This document shows, piece after piece, positions 1 through 7,282 of a stretch of 8,455 nt of DNA. The stretch lies in NCBI GenBank assembly GCA_019090365.1, contig JAHRWC010000228.1, forward strand, positions 1 to 8,455. Reading direction: 5' to 3'. The notes under the pieces were generated by a model. It was not told where the DNA came from. It saw nothing but the letters and a program-made list of their open reading frames with translations, and made no database searches. Every line of letters starts with the position of its first letter. Within the stretch, counting starts at the first letter, position 1. The translations under genes were made by a program, and so were the position numbers. The stretch comes from Flavobacteriaceae bacterium (GTDB lineage: Bacteria > Bacteroidota > Bacteroidia > Flavobacteriales > Flavobacteriaceae).

Positions 1-2489
1 GTTGAATCACAATTTGTACAGTGTTGTCCTTTCGCAACGGTACCATCCTCAACATAGCGGTTCAATGCTCTTGCTACACCATTTTTCCATGTATTAATAG
101 ATTCATTGTCAAGCTGTAAACTGTTAATAAGATCTACTGCTTTTTCTATAGGCATACCATGACGCAACGTACTTGAAATTAACTTTGCATAGTTCCAGAA
201 CTCTGGATTAAACTTATGTGAAAGTCCTTCAATAGTAGTCTTGTAACCCCTTATGTTTTTATATTGAAAATCGTAACGTGAAGTTCCGTCTTCATTTCTG
301 CTCTTAATTATTAAACCTTCATTTACCCATCTTGGAATTAAAATTCCATCTTCATCATCGGCTAAACCAGTGAAAACTTCATAAGGTTTCCCCTCAATTA
401 AGCCAATAAAAGCAATCCATTTCTCTTTATTATTTTGAAATTTCACAACATCAGCCTCTAATACTAAAGGGCGCTTTGTAGGAAAAACAGTTAAGCTTTC
501 TTGAGACTCTTCTTTCTTTTCTTCATTTGAAATTAATACCCCAGATCTTGAGCCATCACGATACACTGTCACTCCTTTACAACCAGCTTTCCAAGCTTCT
601 AAATAAAGTTTTCCTACTAATTCTTCAGAAACATTATTAGGTAAATTAATGGTAACACTAATTGAATGATCAATCCATTTTTGAACCGCACCTTGCATAG
701 TAACTTTGCTCAACCAATCTACATCGTTGGAAGTAGCTTTATAATATGGTGATTGACGAATTAACTCGTCCAATTCGTTTTGGTTATAGTTTTTATCGGT
801 ATCTATACCATTTACTTCCATCCATTGTTTAAATCGATGATGAAACACAACATATTCTTCCCAAGAATCTCCTACTTCATCTACAAAATCGACCCTTACT
901 TTTTTATCATTAGGATTCACCTTTCTTCTTCTTTTATAGACAGGCAAAAACACAGGCTCAATTCCAGAAGAAGTTTGCGTCATTAAACTTGTGGTTCCAG
1001 TTGGAGCAATAGTTAACATCGCAATATTTCGCCTTCCATATTCTAACATTTCAAAATACAACTGACTATCTTCTTCTTTAATTCTATTTATAAACGGATT
1101 ATCTTTTTCTCTTTCTGAATCAAAAATTGGAAAAGCACCACGTTCTTTTGCTGTATGTACAGAAGCACGATAGGCTTCAATAGCCATCATTTTATGAACT
1201 TTTACTGAAAAATCATTTCCTTCTGGGCTTCCGTATTGAATTCCTAGAGCTGCCAACATATCTCCTTCAGCAGTGATCCCAATACCTGTTCTTCTTCCTT
1301 CTTCAGCTTTCTTTTTAATATTTACCCAAAGTGTTCTTTCTGTATGTTTGATTTCTTTTAATTCAGGATCTGCATCAATCTTTTCAATAATAGCATCTAA
1401 CTTTTCAAGTTCAAGATCAATGATATCATCCATCATTCGCTGTGCATAGGCAACATGTTTTTTAAACAATTCAGCGTTAAAAGAAGCATCTTTTGTGAAA
1501 GGATTTTCTACATATGAAAATAAGTTTATTGCCAATAATCTACAAGAATCGTAAGGACATAAAGGTATCTCACCACATGGATTTGTTGACACCGTTTTAA
1601 AACCTAAATCAGCATAACAATCTGGCACTGACTCATTAATTATAGTATCCCAAAACAAAATTCCTGGTTCAGCCGATTTCCATGCATTATGCACTATTTT
1701 ATTCCAAACACTAGTTGCCTTAATTGATTTAGAATATTTAGGGCTTTCACTATAAATTGGATACTTCTGTGTATACGAATCATTTTCCTCAACGGCTTTC
1801 ATAAAAGCATCATCCATTCGCACAGAAATGTTAGCTCCTGTCACTTTTCCTTGTTCTAATTTAGCATCAATAAACTCTTCCGCATCTGGGTGATTAATTG
1901 AAACTGAAAGCATCAAAGCACCTCTTCTTCCATCTTGAGCAACCTCACGAGTAGAATTTGAATAACGTTCCATAAAAGGAACAATTCCAGTTGAAGTTAA
2001 TGCTGAATTCTTTACAGGCGAACCTTTAGGGCGAATATGTGATAAATCATGACCCACTCCACCTCTACGTTTCATAAGTTGAACTTGTTCCTCATCAATT
2101 TTCATGATCCCTCCATACGAATCGGAAGCTCCATCATTACCAATCACAAAACAATTTGAAAGAGATACAATTTGAAAATCATTTCCAATACCCGACATTG
2201 GACTCCCTTGAGGTACAATATATTTAAAGCCTTTTATTAAATCAAAAACTTCATCTTCAGTTAATGGATTTGGATAACGATGTTCGATTCTGGCGATTTC
2301 TTTTGCCAATCTACGATGCATATCGTTGGGAGTTAACTCATAAATATTTCCTTCAGAATCTTTTAAAGCATATTTATTCAACCATACTCTAGCAGCGAGT
2401 TCGTCATTATTAAAATACGCTAAAGCAGCTTGAAATACTTCGTCTTGTGTATATGTTTTTCTAGATTGAGTTAAGGCGTCAACTTTCAT
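1..2489 (-). CDS. nrdJ: Adenosylcobalamin-dependent (class II) ribonucleoside-diphosphate reductase, C-terminus cut by window edge
   Basis: This enzyme reduces ribonucleotides to deoxyribonucleotides in the cytoplasm using a thiyl radical made with coenzyme B12. The frame is open from ATG at 2489 to the window edge, giving 829 visible residues. The catalytic motif NPCGE is at residues 303-307, with the presumed radical Cys305 and Glu307. Cys316, 11 residues later, and Cys113 in SNCF fit the redox pair of NrdJ enzymes such as that of Thermotoga. The phosphate-loop-like APTGTTS is at 495-501, and a TSCPD-like region lies at about 680-780. The visible end has CTNC (824-827), the first half of the C-terminal cysteine-rich tail, so only a few tens of residues should be missing. 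No NrdB-type radical subunit or NrdG activase is next to it, which fits class II. No earlier in-frame ATG was found nearby. The family call is very secure; the missing tail is inferred. Confidence 0.96.
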   Translation of the reverse strand, partial: MKVDALTQSRKTYTQDEVFQAALAYFNNDELAARVWLNKYALKDSEGNIYELTPNDMHRRLAKEIARIEHRYPNPLTEDEVFDLIKGFKYIVPQGSPMSGIGNDFQIVSLSNCFVIGNDGASDSYGGIMKIDEEQVQLMKRRGGVGHDLSHIRPKGSPVKNSALTSTGIVPFMERYSNSTREVAQDGRRGALMLSVSINHPDAEEFIDAKLEQGKVTGANISVRMDDAFMKAVEENDSYTQKYPIYSESPKYSKSIKATSVWNKIVHNAWKSAEPGILFWDTIINESVPDCYADLGFKTVSTNPCGEIPLCPYDSCRLLAINLFSYVENPFTKDASFNAELFKKHVAYAQRMMDDIIDLELEKLDAIIEKIDADPELKEIKHTERTLWVNIKKKAEEGRRTGIGITAEGDMLAALGIQYGSPEGNDFSVKVHKMMAIEAYRASVHTAKERGAFPIFDSEREKDNPFINRIKEEDSQLYFEMLEYGRRNIAMLTIAPTGTTSLMTQTSSGIEPVFLPVYKRRRKVNPNDKKVRVDFVDEVGDSWEEYVVFHHRFKQWMEVNGIDTDKNYNQNELDELIRQSPYYKATSNDVDWLSKVTMQGAVQKWIDHSISVTINLPNNVSEELVGKLYLEAWKAGCKGVTVYRDGSRSGVLISNEEKKEESQESLTVFPTKRPLVLEADVVKFQNNKEKWIAFIGLIEGKPYEVFTGLADDEDGILIPRWVNEGLIIKSRNEDGTSRYDFQYKNIRGYKTTIEGLSHKFNPEFWNYAKLISSTLRHGMPIEKAVDLINSLQLDNESINTWKNGVARALNRYVEDGTVAKGQHCTNCDS

Positions 2490-2548
2490 TTTTGAAATCT
2501 GATTTAATGAGGTTATAAATTTAATTTTGTGGGATATAAATCTATAAA

Positions 2549-2579
2549 CAAATGTACAACTTAAATCAAAACAAATTTA
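2549..2579 (-). promoter_or_regulatory. Candidate nrdJ promoter with two overlapping-region -7 boxes
   Basis: Read on the minus strand, TACATTTG (2556-2549) and TAAATTTG (2579-2572) both match the Bacteroidota -7 consensus TAnnTTTG exactly. For the nearer box, a TTTG at 2575-2572 lies 15 bases upstream, shorter than the usual spacing of about 19, so the -33 part is weak. The farther box has no good -33 element. Leaders would be roughly 54 or 77 bases. No cobalamin riboswitch was recognised in this leader, which is too short and too AT-rich for one. Which box is used is not decided by the sequence. Confidence 0.5.
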
Positions 2580-2603
2580 AAAAAGTTTACAACAAAAAAG
2601 TGT

Positions 2604-2619
2604 TAATTATCTAATTATC
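2604..2619. repeat. Tandem duplicate of the 8-mer TAATTATC
   Basis: TAATTATC occurs twice head to tail between purM and nrdJ, about 50 bases upstream of the nearer nrdJ -7 box. It is a direct observation. In such AT-rich DNA it may be chance; it could also be an operator half-site pair. The rest of the 2490-2693 gap shows no open frame and no GC-rich hairpin that would serve as a purM terminator. Confidence 0.4.
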
Positions 2620-2693
2620 AATATTTTAACAATTTATCAACAGTAAAAAGTTAACAAATAAAATAATTAATAATAATTAGTTCAGAAAAAATA

Positions 2694-3878
2694 TTACGCG
2701 TAAAGAAATTCCCCGTACTCACTAATTATAGTAAGTTTTTTCTCATTAGAAGCCTCAACTTTTCCAACAATTTGAGCGTCAACATTAAAAGATTTTGAAA
2801 TTTCAATGATATCATTTGCAATTTCAGGAGATACATATATTTCCATTCTGTGCCCCATATTAAACACCTGATACATTTCTTTCCAATCTGTTTTGCTTTC
2901 CTCCTGAATTAATTTAAACAAAGGTGGCGTTTCAAATAAATTGTCTTTAATAATATGTAGGTCTTTTACAAAATGAAGAATTTTTGTTTGAGCACCTCCA
3001 CTGCAATGAACCATTCCATGAATGTCATCACTAGAATATTTAGAAAGAATTTTCTTGATTATTGGTGCGTATGTCCTTGTTGGAGATAACACTAGTTTTC
3101 CAGCATCTATCGGACTATTCTCAACAGAATCGGTTAACTTTTTAGTTCCAGAATACACTAACTCGTCTGGCACTGCATGATCGTAACTTTCCGGAAATTT
3201 AGAAGCCAATTCTTTTCCAAATACATCATGTCGAGCAGAAGTAAGGCCATTACTTCCCATACCACCATTATATTCAGTTTCATAACTTGCTTGTCCGAAT
3301 GAAGAAAGTCCAACAATTACATCCCCAGGTTTTATATTAGCATTATCAATTACTTTGCTACGCTCCATTCTAGCTGTCACAGTAGAATCAACAATAATAG
3401 TACGCACTAAATCTCCAACATCTGCAGTTTCACCACCTGTTGAATGAATCTCAACTCCAAAACCTTTTAGGTCTTTTAAAAGCTCTTCTGTTCCATTAAT
3501 GATTGCAGAAATTACTTCTCCTGGAATGTTATTCTTATTTCTTCCGATGGTAGAAGACAACATAATATTATCTACAGCTCCAACACATAAAAGATCATCA
3601 ATATTCATGATAAGTGCATCTTGAGCAATTCCTTTCCAAACAGAAAGATCGCCAGTTTCCTTCCAATACATATAGGCAAGTGATGACTTTGTACCAGCTC
3701 CATCTGCATGCATGATTAAACAATAATCATCATCTCCCGTTAAATGATCGGGTACTATTTTACAAAAAGCTTGAGGAAATAATCCCTTGTCAACATTTTT
3801 AATAGCGTTATGTACATCCTCTTTTGAAGCTGACACACCACGTTGGGCATATCGTTTTGAAATTTCTTGGCTCATCAT
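2694..3878 (-). CDS. purM: Phosphoribosylformylglycinamidine cyclo-ligase (AIR synthase), Bacteroidota long form
   Basis: The enzyme closes the imidazole ring in purine synthesis, turning formylglycinamidine ribotide into aminoimidazole ribotide with ATP, in the cytoplasm. The 394-residue product is longer than the roughly 345 residues of E. coli PurM but has the family landmarks in order: DGAGTKS at 59-65, a QDALIMNIDDLLCVGA-type segment at 86-101, STGGETADV at 146-154, a CSGGAQTK segment at 292-299, and VFNMGHRMEI at 338-347. The first domain (AIRS, to about 170) and second domain (AIRS_C, from about 180) are both complete. Two ATGs stand in tandem (3878 and 3875); either could start the protein. 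The gene appears to be transcribed alone from its own promoter, with a leader of only about ten bases, and has no purine-pathway neighbours here. Many records call this form only 'AIR synthase related protein', so the exact reaction is inferred from family membership. Confidence 0.9.
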   Translation of the reverse strand: MMSQEISKRYAQRGVSASKEDVHNAIKNVDKGLFPQAFCKIVPDHLTGDDDYCLIMHADGAGTKSSLAYMYWKETGDLSVWKGIAQDALIMNIDDLLCVGAVDNIMLSSTIGRNKNNIPGEVISAIINGTEELLKDLKGFGVEIHSTGGETADVGDLVRTIIVDSTVTARMERSKVIDNANIKPGDVIVGLSSFGQASYETEYNGGMGSNGLTSARHDVFGKELASKFPESYDHAVPDELVYSGTKKLTDSVENSPIDAGKLVLSPTRTYAPIIKKILSKYSSDDIHGMVHCSGGAQTKILHFVKDLHIIKDNLFETPPLFKLIQEESKTDWKEMYQVFNMGHRMEIYVSPEIANDIIEISKSFNVDAQIVGKVEASNEKKLTIISEYGEFLYA

Positions 3879-3892
3879 CGAAAATTATTTTG

Positions 3893-3922
3893 CAAATATA
3901 CACAGAATAAAGCCGTATCAAA
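3893..3922 (-). promoter_or_regulatory. purM promoter, Bacteroidota sigma-A type
   Basis: On the minus strand TTTG (3922-3919), an 18-base spacer and TATATTTG (3900-3893) match the Bacteroidota consensus of a TTG-type -33 element and TAnnTTTG -7 element. Transcription would start near 3887, leaving a leader of about ten bases before the purM ATG. The promoter sits immediately downstream of the curli operon terminator, so purM is probably insulated from that operon. Confidence 0.8.
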
Positions 3923-3927
3923 CTTTC

Positions 3928-3965
3928 AAAAACAAAAAAGCGACCCAAAATATTGGATCGCTTTC
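3928..3965 (-). terminator. Rho-independent terminator of the curli operon
   Basis: Two arms, 3937-3948 and 3953-3964, form a 12-pair stem with a 4-base loop: AAAGCGATCCAA pairs with TTGGGTCGCTTT on the minus strand. The pair between 3957 and 3944 is U.G in minus-strand RNA but an A/C mismatch in plus-strand RNA, so the hairpin is built for minus-strand transcripts. A run of T, TTTTTTGTTTTTG including the end of the stem, follows on that strand. It begins about 25 bases after the stop codon of the lipoprotein gene. Confidence 0.85.
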
Positions 3966-3989
3966 TCTGAAAAAAATGAATAAGAAACT

Positions 3990-5483
3990 TTACTCCCAAT
4001 CTGGCATAAAAGCATTTTCATATAGTAATGTTCTTGTTTCAGGTTCTTCAATTTCTAAACGATAGACCTCTTTTTGTGATACACCATCATTTGAGGTATT
4101 TGTATAAATCACAAAAGCTTCGTTTGGAGAAAAGATAGGCTCTAAATCATTCGTGCCATTTGGTTTTTCTTCTGAAACATCTATGGTCGTATCGCTTATA
4201 TAGTCATATATAAATAATCTAGAATCTAACCTCCTATAACTTACATTTTCGAATCCAGATACATCATAACTATATAACACCTTATTATTTGTTACTGAAA
4301 GATTTAATCCTGAAGCTCCTCCTAGCACATTAGAAAGAATTTCATCTAATATATTTCCATTAAAATCAATAGTGAAAATTGAAACATTATATCCATCTAG
4401 GTTATTCGTCTTTAATGCTATTATATTTTCAAATTCACTAACATCTACTTCAGAAATTAAAGATCCGTCACTAGTTTGGTAAATCATTTCTAACCCTTGA
4501 CCATTAAAATTAATACGATATAATTTATCTAATTGCGGGAAGTATATTTTATTACTGGAAGGCGGCCATGAAATATTAATTTCATTTAAATTAAATCCAT
4601 TAGGTTTTATATTTGAGGTCACCTTTGTTTTATCTGTCCCATCTCTATTCATTGTATATATATTTACTTCTGCTCCATCAGATTGCAAGAAAGCTATTTT
4701 ATTAGCCGCCACATTCCTTCTTGGTCTGTAGCTATTAATGTATTGAGAAGTTAATTGAAACTCATCTCCATCTTCATCTGCTGAAAAAATAACATTGTTT
4801 CCTTCAATATTTCGCACAAATAAAAATCGATTATCGATCGGCGCACTAATTACCTCAAAAGTTCCAACCCTACTTAACACACGGTCGTTAATTCCGTCTT
4901 CAGATGCGACTTGCCAAAAATATTTTGCCCCTAAAATCAATGGCGAATAAGCAAAATAAAAATCTGTAATATCTTCAAATGTTTGCACCTCATCATTTTG
5001 ATCATTTCTTAGCTCTAAAGAAAAAACTAATGGATCTTCATCAGGGTCTGTAGCAGTCCAAATAAATACAGCCTCGATGCTTTCTAGTATTTCATTTTCA
5101 GTTGGTCCTTGCAATTCTGGAGCATCAGGAGGTTTGTTATTTGCAGTTGAAAGTTCTAATTCGAAAACAACATTAACAGACGCATTAGCAACTACAGTTG
5201 TAGGTTCAAAATCTGCTAAATAATCATCAATTCTAGCTTCCACTGAATAATCTCCAACTGGAACATATTCTATTTTAAAGTTACCTACACTATCAGTAAA
5301 TACAATACTTGATATAGGTTGTGTCGAAATTCTCACATTAGGGAGCGGCACATTATTACCGGAAACTACTACAGTTCCTCTAATTATCCCATAATCATTT
5401 TCACCAATTCTATCTTCATTACATGATAATAAAACAAATAAGAGAACTCCTATTATTTTTAAGTATGTTTTATATGTTTTCAT
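3990..5483 (-). CDS. Curli-operon lipoprotein: CarboxypepD_reg-like, Fn3-like and six-bladed propeller domains
   Basis: The protein has 497 residues and no assigned function. It begins with a lipoprotein signal (hydrophobic 8-19, lipobox LLSC with Cys21), so it should be anchored in a membrane, probably the outer one. Residues about 33-112 look like a CarboxypepD_reg/CnaB-type beta-sandwich (GIIRGTVVVSG, then GNFKIEYVPVGDYSV). Residues about 118-212 look like a fibronectin III fold, with FIWTATDPDEDPLVFSLEL and YFWQVASEDG. From 218 to the end I count six TolB/PD40-like repeats, near 218, 261, 311, 353, 400 and 455, each of the kind 'NKIAFLQSDG' followed by a second hydrophobic strand and often a DG or NG turn. 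It is the last gene before the terminator, 24 bases after csgG, so it is very likely co-transcribed with the curli genes. A role in fibre anchoring or in binding an extracellular partner is only a guess. No protease catalytic triad was seen. Confidence 0.85.
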   Translation of the reverse strand: MKTYKTYLKIIGVLLFVLLSCNEDRIGENDYGIIRGTVVVSGNNVPLPNVRISTQPISSIVFTDSVGNFKIEYVPVGDYSVEARIDDYLADFEPTTVVANASVNVVFELELSTANNKPPDAPELQGPTENEILESIEAVFIWTATDPDEDPLVFSLELRNDQNDEVQTFEDITDFYFAYSPLILGAKYFWQVASEDGINDRVLSRVGTFEVISAPIDNRFLFVRNIEGNNVIFSADEDGDEFQLTSQYINSYRPRRNVAANKIAFLQSDGAEVNIYTMNRDGTDKTKVTSNIKPNGFNLNEINISWPPSSNKIYFPQLDKLYRINFNGQGLEMIYQTSDGSLISEVDVSEFENIIALKTNNLDGYNVSIFTIDFNGNILDEILSNVLGGASGLNLSVTNNKVLYSYDVSGFENVSYRRLDSRLFIYDYISDTTIDVSEEKPNGTNDLEPIFSPNEAFVIYTNTSNDGVSQKEVYRLEIEEPETRTLLYENAFMPDWE

Positions 5484-5507
5484 TGTTTGTTTATTTAGAA
5501 TTAATGT

Positions 5508-6893
5508 TTACTTTTTTCCGAAATGATAATTAATACCCAGACCAACATTGAAATAAAAATCATTTCTTCTTCCGCTTATTTCATTGTCAATTTTATCTGA
5601 AAAAACTGAATTCCATTCGCCATTAAGTGCTATTGAAAATCGATCTGAAATATTATATTCTAACCCTGCACCAATTTGAATTTCAAAAAATCCTTTCCAT
5701 CGATTTAAGTAACCTTCAGGAGAATCATCTGCAAAAAATAATATTCCAGGTCCAGCATATATAAATGGGGATAATTTATCATGAGGTAACATAGTATATT
5801 CAATGTTTAAATTTTCACTCAACCACCAATGATTAATATCACTAGTTGAATTAAGCCTGAATATTTGGAAATCAACCCCTACTGCCAATTCTGGAATTAT
5901 TTTATACTTATACCCTATTTGCCCTTTAAAATCTATTAATGAGCTATTATAGTCTCCATCAATTAAAGCTGCTCCTAAAGATGCATTTAACACATGTTTA
6001 TAGATTTTTTCACGATAGATTCTTTCATATAGACCAGTAGATTCTTCTACTTCTTTTTCAAGCAAATAAGCATCAACTACTTCTTGATCTTTTTCGTCTC
6101 CTTGTTTTGTTTTCCACATTTTATCCTTTATTCCTTCAATAATCAACAATTCAACTGCTTTTTCGATTGCTTCTTGGACTGCTAATTGGGTAGGTTCATT
6201 TTTAGTGAAACCTGTTTCAACCTCTAAGAGTCTTTTAAAGTTTACATACCTAAATATACCTACATCGACAGCCTGAGACAGAATGGTTTTGGAGACATTT
6301 ACAGTCTTTAGAACCTCTCCCGTTGAAGTAGACACAGCTCTTAGATAAATTGTAATTCTATCTTGACGGTATTGGGTAGATCCGCCAACTCCAAAATATC
6401 TAGCTCCAGCTCCTCCAGTTAATAGATTAGAATCGTATGAAATAACTCCTCCTTCTAATAATATCCCTGCAAATAACAAGGGGCTTAATTTCTTGGAAGA
6501 TTCATTTGGAGATTTTTTGTATTCATCTCTGGTCGTTCTAATAATATTCCTTTCGTTTAAAAGATTCGCTAAATTTTCACGCTCAATAGGTCTAAACCAT
6601 TTTGAATCCTCTAAAGCTTTTATAAGTATGGTAGTTGCTCCTTGAGTAACTGCAGTACTAAATGTAGTTCCATTTTCAATGCTTTTATATTGGCCAGTTT
6701 GATCTTTAAAATTATAAACACCCACTACAATTGGTGTTTCTGGCTCAGGAAGATTTCTTATTTTGTTTGTTTGAGGAGTTAACTCACTTAATCTTGCATC
6801 TTGTTTCGCTAAAGGCTGATTATAATAAGTACTGCAACTTCCAAAGGAAAACATCAGAAATAGTATCAATATTGATCTTATAAAATATAACAT
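5508..6893 (-). CDS. csgG: CsgG curli secretion channel with an added C-terminal beta-barrel-like domain
   Basis: CsgG is the outer-membrane lipoprotein that forms the nonameric pore for curli subunits. The lipobox ends at Cys20 (SFGSC). Residues about 50-260 align clearly with E. coli CsgG: GVYNFKDQTGQYK (58-70), FSTAVTQGATT (78-88), NLLNERNIIR (110-119), GARYFGVG (163-170), then VNVSKTILS (198-206) and RLLEVETGFTKNEP (221-234). E. coli CsgG is 277 residues long; this one is 461. After a charged, probably helical linker (about 262-298) the extra part (299-461) shows eight amphipathic beta strands and ends in NYHF plus GKK, as an eight-stranded outer-membrane barrel would. In the constriction loop the Phe is kept (Phe78) but the Tyr and Asn positions are not. 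The gene lies 10 bases after csgF and 24 before the lipoprotein gene. The CsgG call is very secure; the separate barrel is inferred from the strand pattern. Confidence 0.96.
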   Translation of the reverse strand: MLYFIRSILILFLMFSFGSCSTYYNQPLAKQDARLSELTPQTNKIRNLPEPETPIVVGVYNFKDQTGQYKSIENGTTFSTAVTQGATTILIKALEDSKWFRPIERENLANLLNERNIIRTTRDEYKKSPNESSKKLSPLLFAGILLEGGVISYDSNLLTGGAGARYFGVGGSTQYRQDRITIYLRAVSTSTGEVLKTVNVSKTILSQAVDVGIFRYVNFKRLLEVETGFTKNEPTQLAVQEAIEKAVELLIIEGIKDKMWKTKQGDEKDQEVVDAYLLEKEVEESTGLYERIYREKIYKHVLNASLGAALIDGDYNSSLIDFKGQIGYKYKIIPELAVGVDFQIFRLNSTSDINHWWLSENLNIEYTMLPHDKLSPFIYAGPGILFFADDSPEGYLNRWKGFFEIQIGAGLEYNISDRFSIALNGEWNSVFSDKIDNEISGRRNDFYFNVGLGINYHFGKK

Positions 6894-6903
6894 AGCTGGC
6901 GTT

Positions 6904-7272
6904 TTAGTTTGGAATAATTATTTGAGATTGTTCCCCTGTGGTTATATCTAGGATGTTAATTACAAGTCCTTCTGTAGACTCATAGACTTCGTACTCAAGG
7001 TTTCCATTTCTTGAGGTTCCTTCTTCTGGTAAAAATTCACCGTTTTGTGTATTTAGGAATTGTTGATTTAAGCTTTCATTAAAAGCGTTAAAATCTCCTA
7101 ATACATCTAAAGAAGTATCTGAAAATGAATTTTGTGAATCTGCAGAATTCAACAACCAAGTATAGTTAAATGCATCTCCTCCAAAAGCTGGGTTTTTAGG
7201 AGTATAAACTAATTGTTGAGAAAAGCCATAGGAGGCTGCAATCAAAAACAGAATTGAAATTAAATTTTTCAT
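6904..7272 (-). CDS. csgF: CsgF curli assembly factor
   Basis: CsgF is a secreted factor that docks in the CsgG channel with its N-terminus and links the nucleator to the pore on the cell surface. The 122-residue precursor has a signal peptide (about 1-18, cut before Gln19). The mature N-terminus then matches E. coli CsgF without a gap: NPxFGG at mature positions 9-14 and LLNSAxxQNS from mature position 22. This stretch is the part that inserts into CsgG. The C-terminal part ends with VINILDITTGEQSQIII, which matches the LNVTDRKTGQTSTIQV of E. coli CsgF. The gene lies 10 bases after csgE and 10 before csgG. Mature residue 17, Asn in E. coli, is Phe here. Confidence 0.95.
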   Translation of the reverse strand: MKNLISILFLIAASYGFSQQLVYTPKNPAFGGDAFNYTWLLNSADSQNSFSDTSLDVLGDFNAFNESLNQQFLNTQNGEFLPEEGTSRNGNLEYEVYESTEGLVINILDITTGEQSQIIIPN

Positions 7273-7282
7273 GATACATTTT

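Noticed and set aside
780..986. 68-codon open frame on the plus strand
   Set aside because: It lies wholly antisense to nrdJ, whose protein is intact and strongly conserved there; the translation resembles nothing recognisable.
2490..2693. Possible intrinsic terminator for purM or cobalamin riboswitch for nrdJ
   Set aside because: Only AT-only inverted repeats were found, with no GC-containing stem followed by a T run; the space and base composition do not fit a cobalamin riboswitch.
2490..2693. NrdR boxes ahead of nrdJ
   Set aside because: No pair of sequences close to the NrdR consensus was found by eye in this gap.
3808..3999. 63-codon open frame on the minus strand
   Set aside because: It overlaps the purM start in another frame and crosses the terminator and promoter, so it cannot be an expressed gene of its own.
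3787..4065. 92-codon open frame on the plus strand
   Set aside because: It runs antisense through the purM start, the promoter, the terminator and the end of the lipoprotein gene; its composition is that of a chance frame.
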